A DNA stretch of 64,000 nucleotides, from NCBI RefSeq assembly GCF_021730305.1, contig NZ_CP032674.1, positions 3,767,001 through 3,831,000 on the forward strand, given 5' to 3'. This document shows positions 9,499 through 16,795 of the stretch, piece by piece. Position numbers and translations under genes: made by a program. Every line of letters starts with the position of its first letter. Positions within the stretch are counted from its first letter, which is position 1. The notes beneath the pieces are model-generated. The model was not told the DNA's origin and searched no databases. It saw nothing but the letters and a program-made list of their open reading frames with translations. The DNA is from Xanthobacter sp. YC-JY1. Lineage in GTDB: Bacteria > Pseudomonadota > Alphaproteobacteria > Rhizobiales > Xanthobacteraceae.

Positions 9499-10044
9499 TC
9501 AGCGCGTCGGCGCGCGCCAGACGAAGTGGCTGTCGCCGGCCTCATCGGTGAAGATCGGCATGGCGCGGCCGATCACGGTGCTTGCCGGCAGCGGCCCGAA
9601 GTACCGTCCGTCGAGGCTGTCCGGCACATCGAAGTTCATGAGGAAGAGCTCGCCTTGGGCGATGCGGCGACACCCACGCCAGACCGGCAGCGGTCGCCCC
9701 ATGCGGTCGCGCTCCAGCGCTTCGCCGTAGGCCACGCCATCGACGGTGATGATGCGGTCCATTCGGCAGACCTCCTGTCCGGGAAGCGCTGCCACCCGTT
9801 TCATCAGCGGCACGCCGGCGCCCACATAGCCGCGCTCCACCAGGAAGCGGGCGAGCGCTGCCGGCGGCTTGATGGCGAGGAGGTCGGTGACCTCCAGCCG
9901 GCGCGCCGACTCGATGGCATAGAGCCCGATGGGCGCGCTGGCGGAAACGTTCCACACCAGCTTGAGCGGCGTCGGAACGAACGACGCGGCCGCCACCCCC
10001 ATCACCGAGAAGTACGTGACCATCACGGTGCCGAAGCGGGTCAT
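9499..10044 (-). CDS. traF: TraF-type S26 signal peptidase
   Basis: A 181-aa membrane-anchored peptidase of the TraF/LepB family that matures the conjugative pilin. An N-terminal membrane segment covers about residues 6-22. The catalytic Ser is in NVSASAPIGLY (Ser36 region) and the catalytic Lys in VPLMKRVAALPG. Later come LFLMNFDVPDSLDGRYFGP and a conserved AMPIF. The ATG at 10044 overlaps the stop of the DUF2840 gene as ATGA, which decides the start. Its pilin substrate (trbC) is not in the window. Confidence 0.9.
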   Translation of the reverse strand: MTRFGTVMVTYFSVMGVAAASFVPTPLKLVWNVSASAPIGLYAIESARRLEVTDLLAIKPPAALARFLVERGYVGAGVPLMKRVAALPGQEVCRMDRIITVDGVAYGEALERDRMGRPLPVWRGCRRIAQGELFLMNFDVPDSLDGRYFGPLPASTVIGRAMPIFTDEAGDSHFVWRAPTR

Positions 10045-10571
10045 GCCTCGCACTCCCTCCGCTTGAGCCACCCTTGATGGCGATCCAGCGTGTAAGGGCG
10101 CGGTGCGTGACTGGCTGCCAGACGGTGGTGGACATGACGCCAATGGTCCGGCGCCACATCCGCGCCGTGGATGCCGAGGGCATCGACGGCATCCACGTGC
10201 TGGAGCACTTTCTCCACCTTCGGCCAGCCATCGACGCGCAGCAGGATCTCGCCACCCGGTCGCACGAAAGGCAGCGTCTGGTAGGACTCGCCCGGTGCGA
10301 CGGCGCGCACGACGTCGAGGCGCGACACCACGGTGCCGAAGTCGTTCGCCGCCCATCGAACGAAGGCGAAGATGCTGTCTGGTGCAAACGAGACGATACG
10401 GCGGCTGCGGTCGAGGGTTTGCGCATGGACCGGCCGGCCGAAGCGGATCCAGTTCTCGATCCGCTTCTCGATCCAGGTCAGTTCCACATGGGTCAGCTGG
10501 TCGGCGGTCGGTGTGGCGGGTGATGCGGCGATGGGTTTGGGAACGGAGGACGGCACCGGCGGGCTCATCAT
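10041..10571 (-). CDS. DUF2840 family protein
   Basis: A 176-aa protein of a family found almost only in rhizobial-type ICEs, between the partition genes and traF. After a Pro/Ser-rich N-terminus it has THVELTWIEKRIENWIRFGR, SIFAFVRWAANDFGT and a closing HWRHVHHRLAASH segment, all typical of DUF2840. Function is not established. Both ends overlap neighbours by 4 bases (ATGA), so it is part of a tightly coupled operon from repA to traF. Confidence 0.88.
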   Translation of the reverse strand: MMSPPVPSSVPKPIAASPATPTADQLTHVELTWIEKRIENWIRFGRPVHAQTLDRSRRIVSFAPDSIFAFVRWAANDFGTVVSRLDVVRAVAPGESYQTLPFVRPGGEILLRVDGWPKVEKVLQHVDAVDALGIHGADVAPDHWRHVHHRLAASHAPRPYTLDRHQGWLKRRECEA

Positions 10572-10822
10572 GAGGCGTCTCCTGATGTCGGTGGAAATTC
10601 TCGGGCGAGGAGATCGCGGAGCATGTCCGCGACGGTCTGGCCGCGACTGAAGGCGGCGATCTTGATGCGCCCGCGCAGGTCGGGCGTGACGTCGATGGTG
10701 AGCCGCGCGGTGAAGGCCTCGGATGGGGCATCACCTGCCGGCTTGGCCTCCGCAGCCTTGATCCACTGCTCAGGATTGGCGGGCCGCGCGGCGAAGCCCT
10801 TGCGGGTCGGCGGCGCGCTCAT
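10568..10822 (-). CDS. Small ribbon-helix-helix partition-associated protein
   Basis: An 84-aa protein. The C-terminal half ARLTIDVTPDLRGRIKIAAF, then SRGQTVADMLRDLL, reads as one beta strand and two helices, the ribbon-helix-helix layout of ParG/CopG-like proteins. Lying directly behind parA with an ATGA overlap, it is probably the centromere-binding or regulatory partner of the ParA ATPase. Confidence 0.75.
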   Translation of the reverse strand: MSAPPTRKGFAARPANPEQWIKAAEAKPAGDAPSEAFTARLTIDVTPDLRGRIKIAAFSRGQTVADMLRDLLAREFPPTSGDAS

Positions 10823-11472
10823 AGGGCGGTTTCCGGAACACCGAGACCGACGATCTCAGCAGCCAGGGCAGCAATCTCCCGCGCCGCCGGCCCCTCCGCA
10901 TCGAGCTCGCTGACGAGGCGGCCGGACTGTGCCGACATGGCGAAGGCGACGCGCTGGCCAATGGTGGTCGCGAGCACGGGCGGATCGTGATCCGCCAGCG
11001 TCTCCGCGGTCTCACGGGCGAGCACGGTACGAGTGCCGCAGCGGTTCAGCACGAAGCGGGCGGCCAGTTCCGGCCGGTAGATGCGCGCCTCATTCAGGAG
11101 CGCGAGCATCTCCGCGGAGGCCCAACCATCGAGGGGCGAGGGCTGCACCGGGATCAGCACGAGGTCGGCGGCGAGGAGCACGGAGCGCATCAAGCCGGCG
11201 ACACGGGGCGGCCCGTCGATGACGATTATATCGGCATCCCGCGCCAGTTCGGGGGCTTCGCGATGCAGCGTGTCGCGGGCAAGTCCCACGACGCCGAAGA
11301 GACGCGGCAGGCCCTCGCGGCTGCGTTGCTGTGACCAGTCGAGGGCGGAGGCCTGGGGGTCCGCATCGATCAGGGTGACGCGCTCGCCGCGGCTCGCCCA
11401 CGCGCCGGCAAGGTGCAGGGCAAGCGTCGTCTTGCCGACTCCGCCCTTTTGGTTCAGCAGCGCCACGATCAT
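10819..11472 (-). CDS. parA: ParA family ATPase
   Basis: A 217-aa partition ATPase. It has the deviant Walker A motif LNQKGGVGKTTLAL near the N-terminus, the switch DADPQAS, and IVIDGPPRVAGL for Walker B. It lacks an N-terminal HTH, so it is a short type Ib ParA that would rely on the small RHH protein downstream. It may stabilise the excised circular ICE. Its start overlaps the repA stop as ATGA. Confidence 0.93.
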   Translation of the reverse strand: MIVALLNQKGGVGKTTLALHLAGAWASRGERVTLIDADPQASALDWSQQRSREGLPRLFGVVGLARDTLHREAPELARDADIIVIDGPPRVAGLMRSVLLAADLVLIPVQPSPLDGWASAEMLALLNEARIYRPELAARFVLNRCGTRTVLARETAETLADHDPPVLATTIGQRVAFAMSAQSGRLVSELDAEGPAAREIAALAAEIVGLGVPETAL

Positions 11473-12623
11473 CGCCGGCCTCCCGACGGGCTCGCGGGAG
11501 GCAAATCGGCTGCGGGAAGAGCTTCTGGCGCCTGAAATCCGTCTTTACGGAAAGACGGAAGGGCTTCATCCTTAGAGGTGAGCAGATGGGCAGGCTTTTG
11601 GGCCGGCTGAGCGCAGTTATCCACATTGGCCGCGCGCCTTTTAAAGTTAGAGTCTATGTTAGACTCTAAGTTAGGGGCGCGATTTTGCGTTTTCGGGCTT
11701 GGGGTTAACCTCTGTTTGAGTTCCCGAAAGCACGAGGGGCCAGTTCCCGATGGCACGTGGCACCGGGTTCCCGATGGCACGAAGGGATTCACAGGTTGTC
11801 CACAGGCCGGCTCGAAGGCGAGCAGCGCGCGCGCACCCGCGTCACACTCCAGGAAGAGGGTGTAGCCGGGCAGCGGCTGGCGGCGGATGATGTCCCGCAG
11901 CTCGAAGGCGAAGCGCTTGAAGGGCGAGAGGCTGCCCGATTTCAGGTGCAGGTGGCGGAAGTCGAAGCGCCAGCCGTCGGGCTGGTGACCGCCATGCTTG
12001 CGCACAAGCCGATAGAGCCAGCGGTCGAGCCCGCCCGTCAGCTCGAAATAAGCCCGGTCGATGGTGAGGACGAGGGCGTCCTCCACGATGGCGCAATAGA
12101 ACCAGTCGGGGACGATAAGCTCGATTCCCGCGGGCCGTCCGTCCCGGTCGGTGCGCTCCTTCCATTCGTTGATCCAGGAGAAGCGATGGCGCCGTCCCTC
12201 GGCCGGTTGGCGGATCGAGGTGGACACGGTGGTGGACTGCAGCCGGTCGAGCGCCGCCTTCAGGCGCTGGTAGTCCCGGAGCGAGGTGCCGCGGCCCACG
12301 AACCTGAGGATCTCATAGGGGGTCGCGGCCATGAACCGCGAGGTGCGCAGCCCGGCATCGCGGGCCTCCACGATCTGGCTCGCCGCCCAAATCAGGATGT
12401 CCGCATCCCAGATGGTCGCCATGCCATGGTCAGGCACGGCCTCGACCCGGATGGAGACATCGCCCGCCGCAAAATCGATTGGGGTGATGCGATGGGTCTT
12501 GGAGAGGGAGAAGAAGGGATAGGCCATGAGATCCTGCGCATCTCGTGGCGCGAACGCACCGGGAAGCGCGCGGAACAGATCGAGCTGTCCGCGCTCCGGC
12601 TGGGAGTGATGCCGCGCCGCCAT
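11469..12623 (-). CDS. repA: Replication initiator protein A (RepA-like)
   Basis: A 384-aa protein of the RPA family (PF10134) that would initiate replication of the circular form of the element. Typical blocks are AYPFFSLSKTHRITPIDF, MATIWDADILIWAASQI, ATPYEILRFVGRGTS and ALDRLQSTTVSTSIRQ. Later come YFELTGGLDRWLYRLVRKH and RDIIRRQPLPGYTL. The C-terminal about 110 residues after the conserved domain are low in complexity and less GC-rich. The start at 12623 (MAARHHSQ) is chosen because conserved sequence follows it, while the upstream open frame overlaps the AlpA-like gene. Confidence 0.9.
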   Translation of the reverse strand: MAARHHSQPERGQLDLFRALPGAFAPRDAQDLMAYPFFSLSKTHRITPIDFAAGDVSIRVEAVPDHGMATIWDADILIWAASQIVEARDAGLRTSRFMAATPYEILRFVGRGTSLRDYQRLKAALDRLQSTTVSTSIRQPAEGRRHRFSWINEWKERTDRDGRPAGIELIVPDWFYCAIVEDALVLTIDRAYFELTGGLDRWLYRLVRKHGGHQPDGWRFDFRHLHLKSGSLSPFKRFAFELRDIIRRQPLPGYTLFLECDAGARALLAFEPACGQPVNPFVPSGTRCHVPSGTGPSCFRELKQRLTPSPKTQNRAPNLESNIDSNFKRRAANVDNCAQPAQKPAHLLTSKDEALPSFRKDGFQAPEALPAADLPPASPSGGRR

Positions 12624-12639
12624 TGGAGAAGGGTTCCGA

Positions 12640-12921
12640 TCAGCGTGCGAAGCGACGGGGCTCGACAACGCCGGGCAGGCCCTGTCGCTTGGCCGGCAGG
12701 ACGCAGCCGCGCGGATCGGAGGTGGAGGTGACGGCGCCACGGGCGACCCAGGCCTGCAGGTCCTCGATGGCATAGACGACGCGTCCGCCGAGCTTGCGAT
12801 AGGCGGGACCGGTTCCGTAGGTGCGGTGCTTCTCTAGCGTCCGGGGCGAGAGGCTGAGGAAGACGGCGGCTTCCTTGGTGCGCAAGTAGCGTGGCGGCAG
12901 CGGGACAGCGTCGGGTCGCAT
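12640..12921 (-). CDS. AlpA/MerR-like HTH protein, candidate excisionase or activator (RdfS-like)
   Basis: A 93-aa protein starting MRPDAVPLPPRYL. A winged-helix AlpA-type domain is visible: RTKEAAVFLSLSPRTLEKHR, GPAYRKLGGRVVYAIEDLQAW. In ICEMlSymR7A the gene in this place and of this type is rdfS, the recombination directionality factor that triggers excision and is activated by FseA. Here it lies immediately downstream of the FseA-like frames and 16 bases before repA. That role is inferred from synteny. Confidence 0.8.
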   Translation of the reverse strand: MRPDAVPLPPRYLRTKEAAVFLSLSPRTLEKHRTYGTGPAYRKLGGRVVYAIEDLQAWVARGAVTSTSDPRGCVLPAKRQGLPGVVEPRRFAR

Positions 12922-13017
12922 GGATCGGGCCTCCGTGGGCGATCTCGGGCCGCTGGTCATCAGCGGCGGATGGCGATCACGGTGGCGAAGGGCAGCCGTC
13001 GAGGGGGATGGGGAAGT

Positions 13018-13044
13018 TGAGGGGGGCGAAAATCCCCACCCTCA
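13018..13044. promoter_or_regulatory. Imperfect inverted repeat upstream of the RdfS-like gene
   Basis: TGAGGGGGG (13018-13026) faces CCCCACCCTCA (13034-13044) across a short AT-richer centre. It lies about 100 bases upstream of the RdfS-like start, in the 140-base gap after the FseA-like gene. This is where an FseA-activated promoter would be expected. It could equally be an RNA hairpin at the end of the FseA-like transcript. Confidence 0.35.
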
Positions 13045-13061
13045 GGATGCCGGCGATGCAG

Positions 13062-13830
13062 CTATGGTCTTCTGCGATGACGCAGGAGCTTGAGATATCC
13101 GCCGCCGATCATGGCGAGGCCGCCTTTGACGAGGCCGATGACCTGGTCGCGCAGCGCCGAGGTTTTCCAGGGCTCGGACGCGACGCGCTTGTGGCCGTAA
13201 AGGACCATGGCGATGTCGCGGTAGCTGGCGCCGTTCGCCCGACCATCGGCCGCCAGCATCATGGTGCGCAGCCGGCCACGCTGCTGCGCGGTGATGCGGG
13301 TGTCGGGGATCACCGGCCGACCCTCGACGGCGCGCCAGAAGCGGGTCAAGGCCTCCAGCCGCCCAATGGTGTCCACGTCCAGCGGGATCAATGCCGCCAG
13401 CGGCGCCTCGGAGCGTGTGCCGGTCAGCAGCAGCACCTGCGCGGCATGAGGTGCCGGACCATGGACCCAGTATCGGCCCTCGGTGCTATCGCGCGGCGCA
13501 ACCATGCCGCCGAACGACACGCTGGGCGCGCCCGGAAGAAACGCGGGCTGTTGGGCGAGAAGCACGATGGCCGGATCGACAACCGGCGACCACGGGACGT
13601 TCTGTTCCACGGCGGAGAGAGATGGCCGCGCGGCGAAATCGCAGCCCCCAGCGTTGCTCCACCTCCCGGGGGAGCGGGTCGGCGTCCGAGCCGGCCGTCA
13701 CGAGGGCCAGGTAGTGGTCCTGGTAGGTCTCGTCCCGGCGCAGGCACTCCCAGGCGAGGCCTTCGACGGAGAGGTCATCGAAATAATCGTAGCTGGCATC
13801 CTCTCGCCAGCGCGATGTATCGGGCTTCAT
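13062..13830 (-). CDS. FseA-like excision activator, two frames joined by an apparent +1 frameshift
   Basis: Two overlapping frames on the minus strand together encode about 255 aa. The first, from ATG 13830 (GAGG is 7 bases upstream), has the DUF6499-type start TSRWREDASYDYFDDLSVEG and LAWECLRRDE up to WGLRF. In that frame the sequence after WGLRF turns Arg-rich and featureless. In the +1 frame it continues FAARPSLSAVEQNVPW and into a full DUF2285 domain (ASYRDIAMVLYG, then WKTSALRDQV and MIGGGYLKLL). Members of the family read WGLRF followed directly by an Ala-rich turn, so the join is at TTT-C (13638-13635). In ICEMlSymR7A, FseA is made by programmed +1 frameshifting of two such frames and activates rdfS. 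Mutation or sequencing error is the alternative. Confidence 0.82.
13635..13641 (-). promoter_or_regulatory. Candidate +1 ribosomal frameshift site
   Basis: Read on the minus strand the site is CGA TTT C in frame 1. A Phe tRNA on TTT can slip to TTC, after which GCC GCG begins the DUF2285 frame. The peptide made by this slip matches the family consensus at the junction without any gap. Confidence 0.6.
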
Positions 13831-13957
13831 CACTCGCCTCCGCATCAAGGGTGCGTGTCGAGCGAGGACAATCTGGGATTGAGAATACTGGGGGAAGTCT
13901 GCCGGGGAGCATCGCGTGATGCGGCTGCGGCATCACCCCTGCAAACAGGCCGCAACG

Positions 13958-14215
13958 TCAGACAGTGCGGCTGAGGAGGTCCTTGTAGCCGCTGGAAGCC
14001 ACCCATCTGGCCCGGGCCAGATGGCTGTCATGGACATGACGGGCGCGTTCGGGCTCCCGGGCCGCGTCGATGCCGAACAGCACCGAGACGATCTCCTCCC
14101 AGCCGGCGCCATCCGCCGTGGCGTCCAAAAGGCGCGCATAAAGCTTGATGTGCGCCCGGTCGTAGTCGGTGAGATCGGGAGCGATTGGGACGGTGTCTGC
14201 AAACGCGTCGGTCAT
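13958..14215 (-). CDS. QseM-like antiactivator (small DUF2285 protein)
   Basis: An 85-aa single-domain DUF2285 protein starting MTDAFADTVP. Typical sequence is YDRAHIKLYARLLDA, WEEIVSVLFGID, then REPERARHVHDSHLARARW and the closing GYKDLL. In rhizobial ICEs, QseM binds FseA and the quorum-sensing activator and holds transfer off. The start at 14215 is preferred because GGGG precedes it; an in-frame ATG at 14233 is possible. It is divergent from the QseC-like gene, as in ICEMlSymR7A, and upstream of the FseA-like gene in the same direction. Confidence 0.82.
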   Translation of the reverse strand: MTDAFADTVPIAPDLTDYDRAHIKLYARLLDATADGAGWEEIVSVLFGIDAAREPERARHVHDSHLARARWVASSGYKDLLSRTV

Positions 14216-14365
14216 GTCACCCCACGTTTCCATGCCTGGCGCAACCTTCGTCTCTTCTAGACGACGGCGGATGGTGAAGCGAGCCCGTGAGCTGGGGCAT
14301 TCCCGGGACCGCTCGATGATCGATTGGCATCGGGAGTGCCGCCGTCTAACCCGCTAAGGCCGCTT

Positions 14366-14389
14366 GATTACATATTATAGTTGATAATC
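14366..14389. promoter_or_regulatory. AT-rich imperfect palindrome between qseM-like and qseC-like genes
   Basis: GATTA (14366-14370) and TAATC (14385-14389) face each other around an AT-rich core in an otherwise GC-rich region, about 30 bases before the QseC-like start. A divergent promoter with QseC-type operators is expected here. Eight of twelve positions per half-site are symmetric. Confidence 0.45.
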
Positions 14390-14420
14390 TCCAAGTGTGT
14401 AAATTGCGATCCGTCTGCGC

Positions 14421-14639
14421 ATGGACATGCGTAAGCTGGTCGGTCGGAACTTCGCGCGCCTGCGTCAGGAGAAAGGCCTGACGCAGGAGGATGTCGAGGC
14501 GCGCTCCGGTTTCAGCCAGCAGTACATCAGCGGCCTCGAGCGTGGCCGGCGCAACCCCACTGTCATCACCCTCTACGAGCTGGCTCAGGCGCTGGGGGTC
14601 AGCCACGTCGAGCTGGTGCAGCCCGACGGCAACGACTGA
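14421..14639 (+). CDS. QseC-like XRE-family regulator
   Basis: A 72-aa Cro/CI-type helix-turn-helix protein. It contains NFARLRQEKGLTQEDVEAR and SGFSQQYISGLERGRRNP, a complete HTH, then TLYELAQALGV. It ends shortly after the domain. In ICEMlSymR7A, QseC sits divergently from qseM and by binding the shared promoter sets a bistable on/off state. The same geometry here makes this assignment likely. It is the only rightward gene in this block and is followed by a strong hairpin. An alternative start is Met at 14427. Confidence 0.85.
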   Translation: MDMRKLVGRNFARLRQEKGLTQEDVEARSGFSQQYISGLERGRRNPTVITLYELAQALGVSHVELVQPDGND

Positions 14640-14661
14640 CCGGAGAGCCTGGGGTGGGAAA

Positions 14662-14685
14662 GCCCCGGCCGGAGCCGGCCGGGGC
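14662..14685. terminator. Bidirectional hairpin between qseC-like and DUF736 genes
   Basis: GCCCCGGCCGG and CCGGCCGGGGC are perfect 11-base arms with a 2-base centre. It lies 22 bases after the stop of the QseC-like gene and 10 bases after the end of the converging DUF736 gene. No long T-run follows, but position and stem strength fit a shared terminator. Confidence 0.7.
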
Positions 14686-14695
14686 CTTGGGCGGC

Positions 14696-15022
14696 TCACT
14701 CGCCGCGTCGCCCGCTGGGGCGGGACCAGATCAGCGAGAAGGTGTCGGCGTCCTCGTCGTCGAAGAGGTTGGCATAGATGGGGGCGTTAAAGCTCGGGTC
14801 GTCGAGCTTGAGGCCCAGATAGTCGCGGCCTTCGCTGGAGCGCTTGGACCAAGCGGCGCCGATCTCGATCCGGCCCACCAGGACCCGGTGGCTGGGGGCG
14901 TTCTCGCCGTTGGCGCGCAGATCGGGGACGATGCGCACGCCCTTGGCCTGGACGCTGAGGGTGACGATCTCGCCGGTGAACTCGTTCGCGCCGGTCTTCT
15001 TGAAGGTGCCGATGGTGGCCAT
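14696..15022 (-). CDS. DUF736 family protein
   Basis: A 108-aa protein with the hallmark start MATIGTFKKTGANEFTGEI, RVLVGRIEIGAAWSKRS and LGLKLDDPSFNAPIYANL. DUF736 proteins are small beta-rich proteins almost always found on rhizobial ICEs and plasmids near the FseA/RdfS control genes. The biochemical role is unknown. It is convergent with the QseC-like gene. Confidence 0.9.
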   Translation of the reverse strand: MATIGTFKKTGANEFTGEIVTLSVQAKGVRIVPDLRANGENAPSHRVLVGRIEIGAAWSKRSSEGRDYLGLKLDDPSFNAPIYANLFDDEDADTFSLIWSRPSGRRGE

Positions 15023-15256
15023 TGTAAGTCTCCGTCTTCCGTTTCCGAGCCCGCACCACGCGGCCTCGATGGCGATCGGAAGGCCGGAGGCGACCGACGC
15101 CGCATCGCCTCGGGGTCCCCCTCCGGGGTGAGGATTGCGACCGCAGCGCAGCGGAGGACGGCGCGAGAGGGACTTTCTTGACTCGCGAGGAATGACGGCG
15201 CCTCGGGGTCCCCACGCGACCTGTCGCGTGGGGTGGGGTCCGGCAGGGGAAGAAAG
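15023..15256. other. Intergenic stretch, nothing recognised
   Basis: This contains the likely promoter of the DUF736 gene and GC-rich short inverted repeats such as CACGCGAC / GTCGCGTG near 15213-15231. No coding frame is convincing. Confidence 0.3.
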
Positions 15257-15385
15257 TCATGATGCGCCGTTGCGGTTCAGGCGGTCGAGGCGCAGCCGCC
15301 CTTCGGCCAGATCCGCCCATTGGAGAGGCCGTTTGGAGCGGTCGACCGACGGATACCGGACGGGGATGATGGCGACCCGCCGCAA
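15257..15385 (-). CDS. Possible 42-aa ORF
   Basis: A short frame with element-like codon use, starting at TTG 15385 and ending with TGA 15257. It encodes VAIIPVRYPSVDRSKRPLQW and then a Leu/Arg-rich tail. A stop lies just upstream in frame, so the protein cannot be longer. There is no clear ribosome binding site. It reads more like protein than the competing frames, but it may be a remnant. The 278 bases from 15386 to 15663 show nothing else. Confidence 0.25.
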   Translation of the reverse strand: MRRVAIIPVRYPSVDRSKRPLQWADLAEGRLRLDRLNRNGAS

Positions 15386-15663
15386 CCTCGTAGAAGACCG
15401 GCCCGATCCTCTTCGGCTTTACGTCTCCCGTTCCGGGCCGGCTCCGTGTGCTTCCGCCGCGCCGGGTCCAACCGGCCAAGATCGCTCCCACCATGCGCTG
15501 GTCCGCAACTGACCGCGAGGCGTCGTCTCGTCTCAAGAAATCGCGATCGACCGCCGCTTGGGCCTTTGCCGCAAGCGGGCCGGCGCCACCGATCTCCATC
15601 CTCGGACAGCGCGAGCGGAAAAGCTCTTTCGGCTCCGGCCCTGCCGAATGACATGGAGCGTGC

Positions 15664-16104
15664 TCAGACCTGCGCAAGGTCCCGGCTGGACGGGCCGGCG
15701 GCCGCCATGCCCGCGACCCGCGACAGCGTCGTGATGCCGATGGCAAGAGCACCGATGATCGAGAAAACGATCTGCCACGTCTCGGACGGCATGGCGAGCT
15801 TCGCGATACCATACGTGGCGTGATAGCCGACGAAGGCGGCCGGGGCGACGAAGGCGAGCGCAATGGGGAGGCGCACCCACATCGGACGCACGATCACGAG
15901 GAGAACCTGGCCGATGCCGAGCATGATCCCGCCGGTGATCAGGCCAACGATGATCGCACCAAGCCAGCCCCCGCCGGTATGGTATGCCCAAGTGCCGGTG
16001 CTGACGGCGGCGAAGAATGGCAGCGCGAAGACGGCGAGCGTAAACAGCAGCCAGCACAATAACGCGATGGCGGCGAGAACAAGCAGGATGCCGAGAAAAA
16101 TCAT
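15664..16104 (-). CDS. Small integral membrane protein
   Basis: A 146-aa protein with four or five predicted membrane helices: FLGILLVLAAIALLCWLL, then a second through AVFALPFFAAV, a Gly-rich IIVGLITGGIMLGIG, a later IALAFVAPAAFVGYH and a final VFSIIGALAIGITTL. No catalytic motif is visible. Similar small membrane proteins are common in the accessory part of rhizobial ICEs. Function is unknown. Confidence 0.75.
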   Translation of the reverse strand: MIFLGILLVLAAIALLCWLLFTLAVFALPFFAAVSTGTWAYHTGGGWLGAIIVGLITGGIMLGIGQVLLVIVRPMWVRLPIALAFVAPAAFVGYHATYGIAKLAMPSETWQIVFSIIGALAIGITTLSRVAGMAAAGPSSRDLAQV

Positions 16105-16241
16105 GGTGGTGTCTCCGTGAGGAAAGCTCTGACGGTCGCGCCTTCCACCACCACCACGGCGCGATCACCAGCATAGCAAGAGAAGATGCGTGCAGGAATC
16201 CCAGTAAGGGGGACACCCGGCACGTCATGCGCACACCTCCG

Positions 16242-16442
16242 CTATCTGGCGAAGGGATCGATTTCACGGACGATCTGCGACGCGTCACCGTCGAACTCGT
16301 CGGCTGGCACCACCGACAGGCTGCCGTCACCGGCGCGGAAGATCACGATGACGACCATCAGGGTCTTGGCGAGGCTGAGGGCGAAGGCCTGTGCATCGGT
16401 GGAGGACATGGGGGCCGGCTCCTGCTCGAAGCGGAGGACCAT
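16242..16442 (-). CDS. Small hypothetical protein (66 aa)
   Basis: A short ORF with good codon bias reading MVLRFEQEPAPMSSTD, then a hydrophobic LAKTLMVVIVIF and VVPADEFDGD. A second in-frame Met at residue 12 could be the start. Nothing identifies a function. It may be a small secreted or regulatory ICE protein. Confidence 0.5.
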   Translation of the reverse strand: MVLRFEQEPAPMSSTDAQAFALSLAKTLMVVIVIFRAGDGSLSVVPADEFDGDASQIVREIDPFAR

Positions 16443-16795
16443 CCCCCGCTGACCGGCGCCCGACGGGTCCGGCCGAGGGCCGCAATCACCGCGCAGGCGA
16501 AGCGGAGCGGCGGCACGCTATGCGTAGCCGACCCCTTGTGGGTTGATGGCGTCAGGCCCTCGGCCGGTACCTAAGGATCAGCGCAAAAAAGCGGGGGTGG
16601 ATCGTCGCTCGTAGATCGGCAGGTGCGGCCGTCTCCCTGCATAAGCAGGCTCTGGAGGCTTTGTTCAGGTCCACGTCTGATGAGTACAGGTCCTGCTCGT
16701 CAGTCCGGTGAAAATCAATAACGGAGCCAGCACTTTCATGAGAAACGTTCAGGGCTCGTGAAATTCGATTCCGATGGTCGAGGAAGGGGCAGCGC
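16443..16795. other. Non-coding gap with a distant GC-rich inverted repeat
   Basis: No convincing gene. GGCCGAGGGC (16471-16480) and GCCCTCGGCC (16556-16565) are perfect inverted 10-mers 75 bases apart. The part from 16570 to 16790 is lower in GC than its neighbours and carries no recognisable feature. Confidence 0.3.

Noticed and set aside
13486-13640. The Arg-rich C-terminus of the first FseA-like frame as a genuine separate protein end
   Set aside because: After WGLRF the frame loses all family similarity while the +1 frame regains it. A truncated product may still be made when no frameshift occurs.
15277-15863. Overlapping open frames of 100-170 codons on both strands
   Set aside because: They are Arg/Pro/Ser-rich, overlap each other and the membrane-protein gene, and lack starts with ribosome binding sites.
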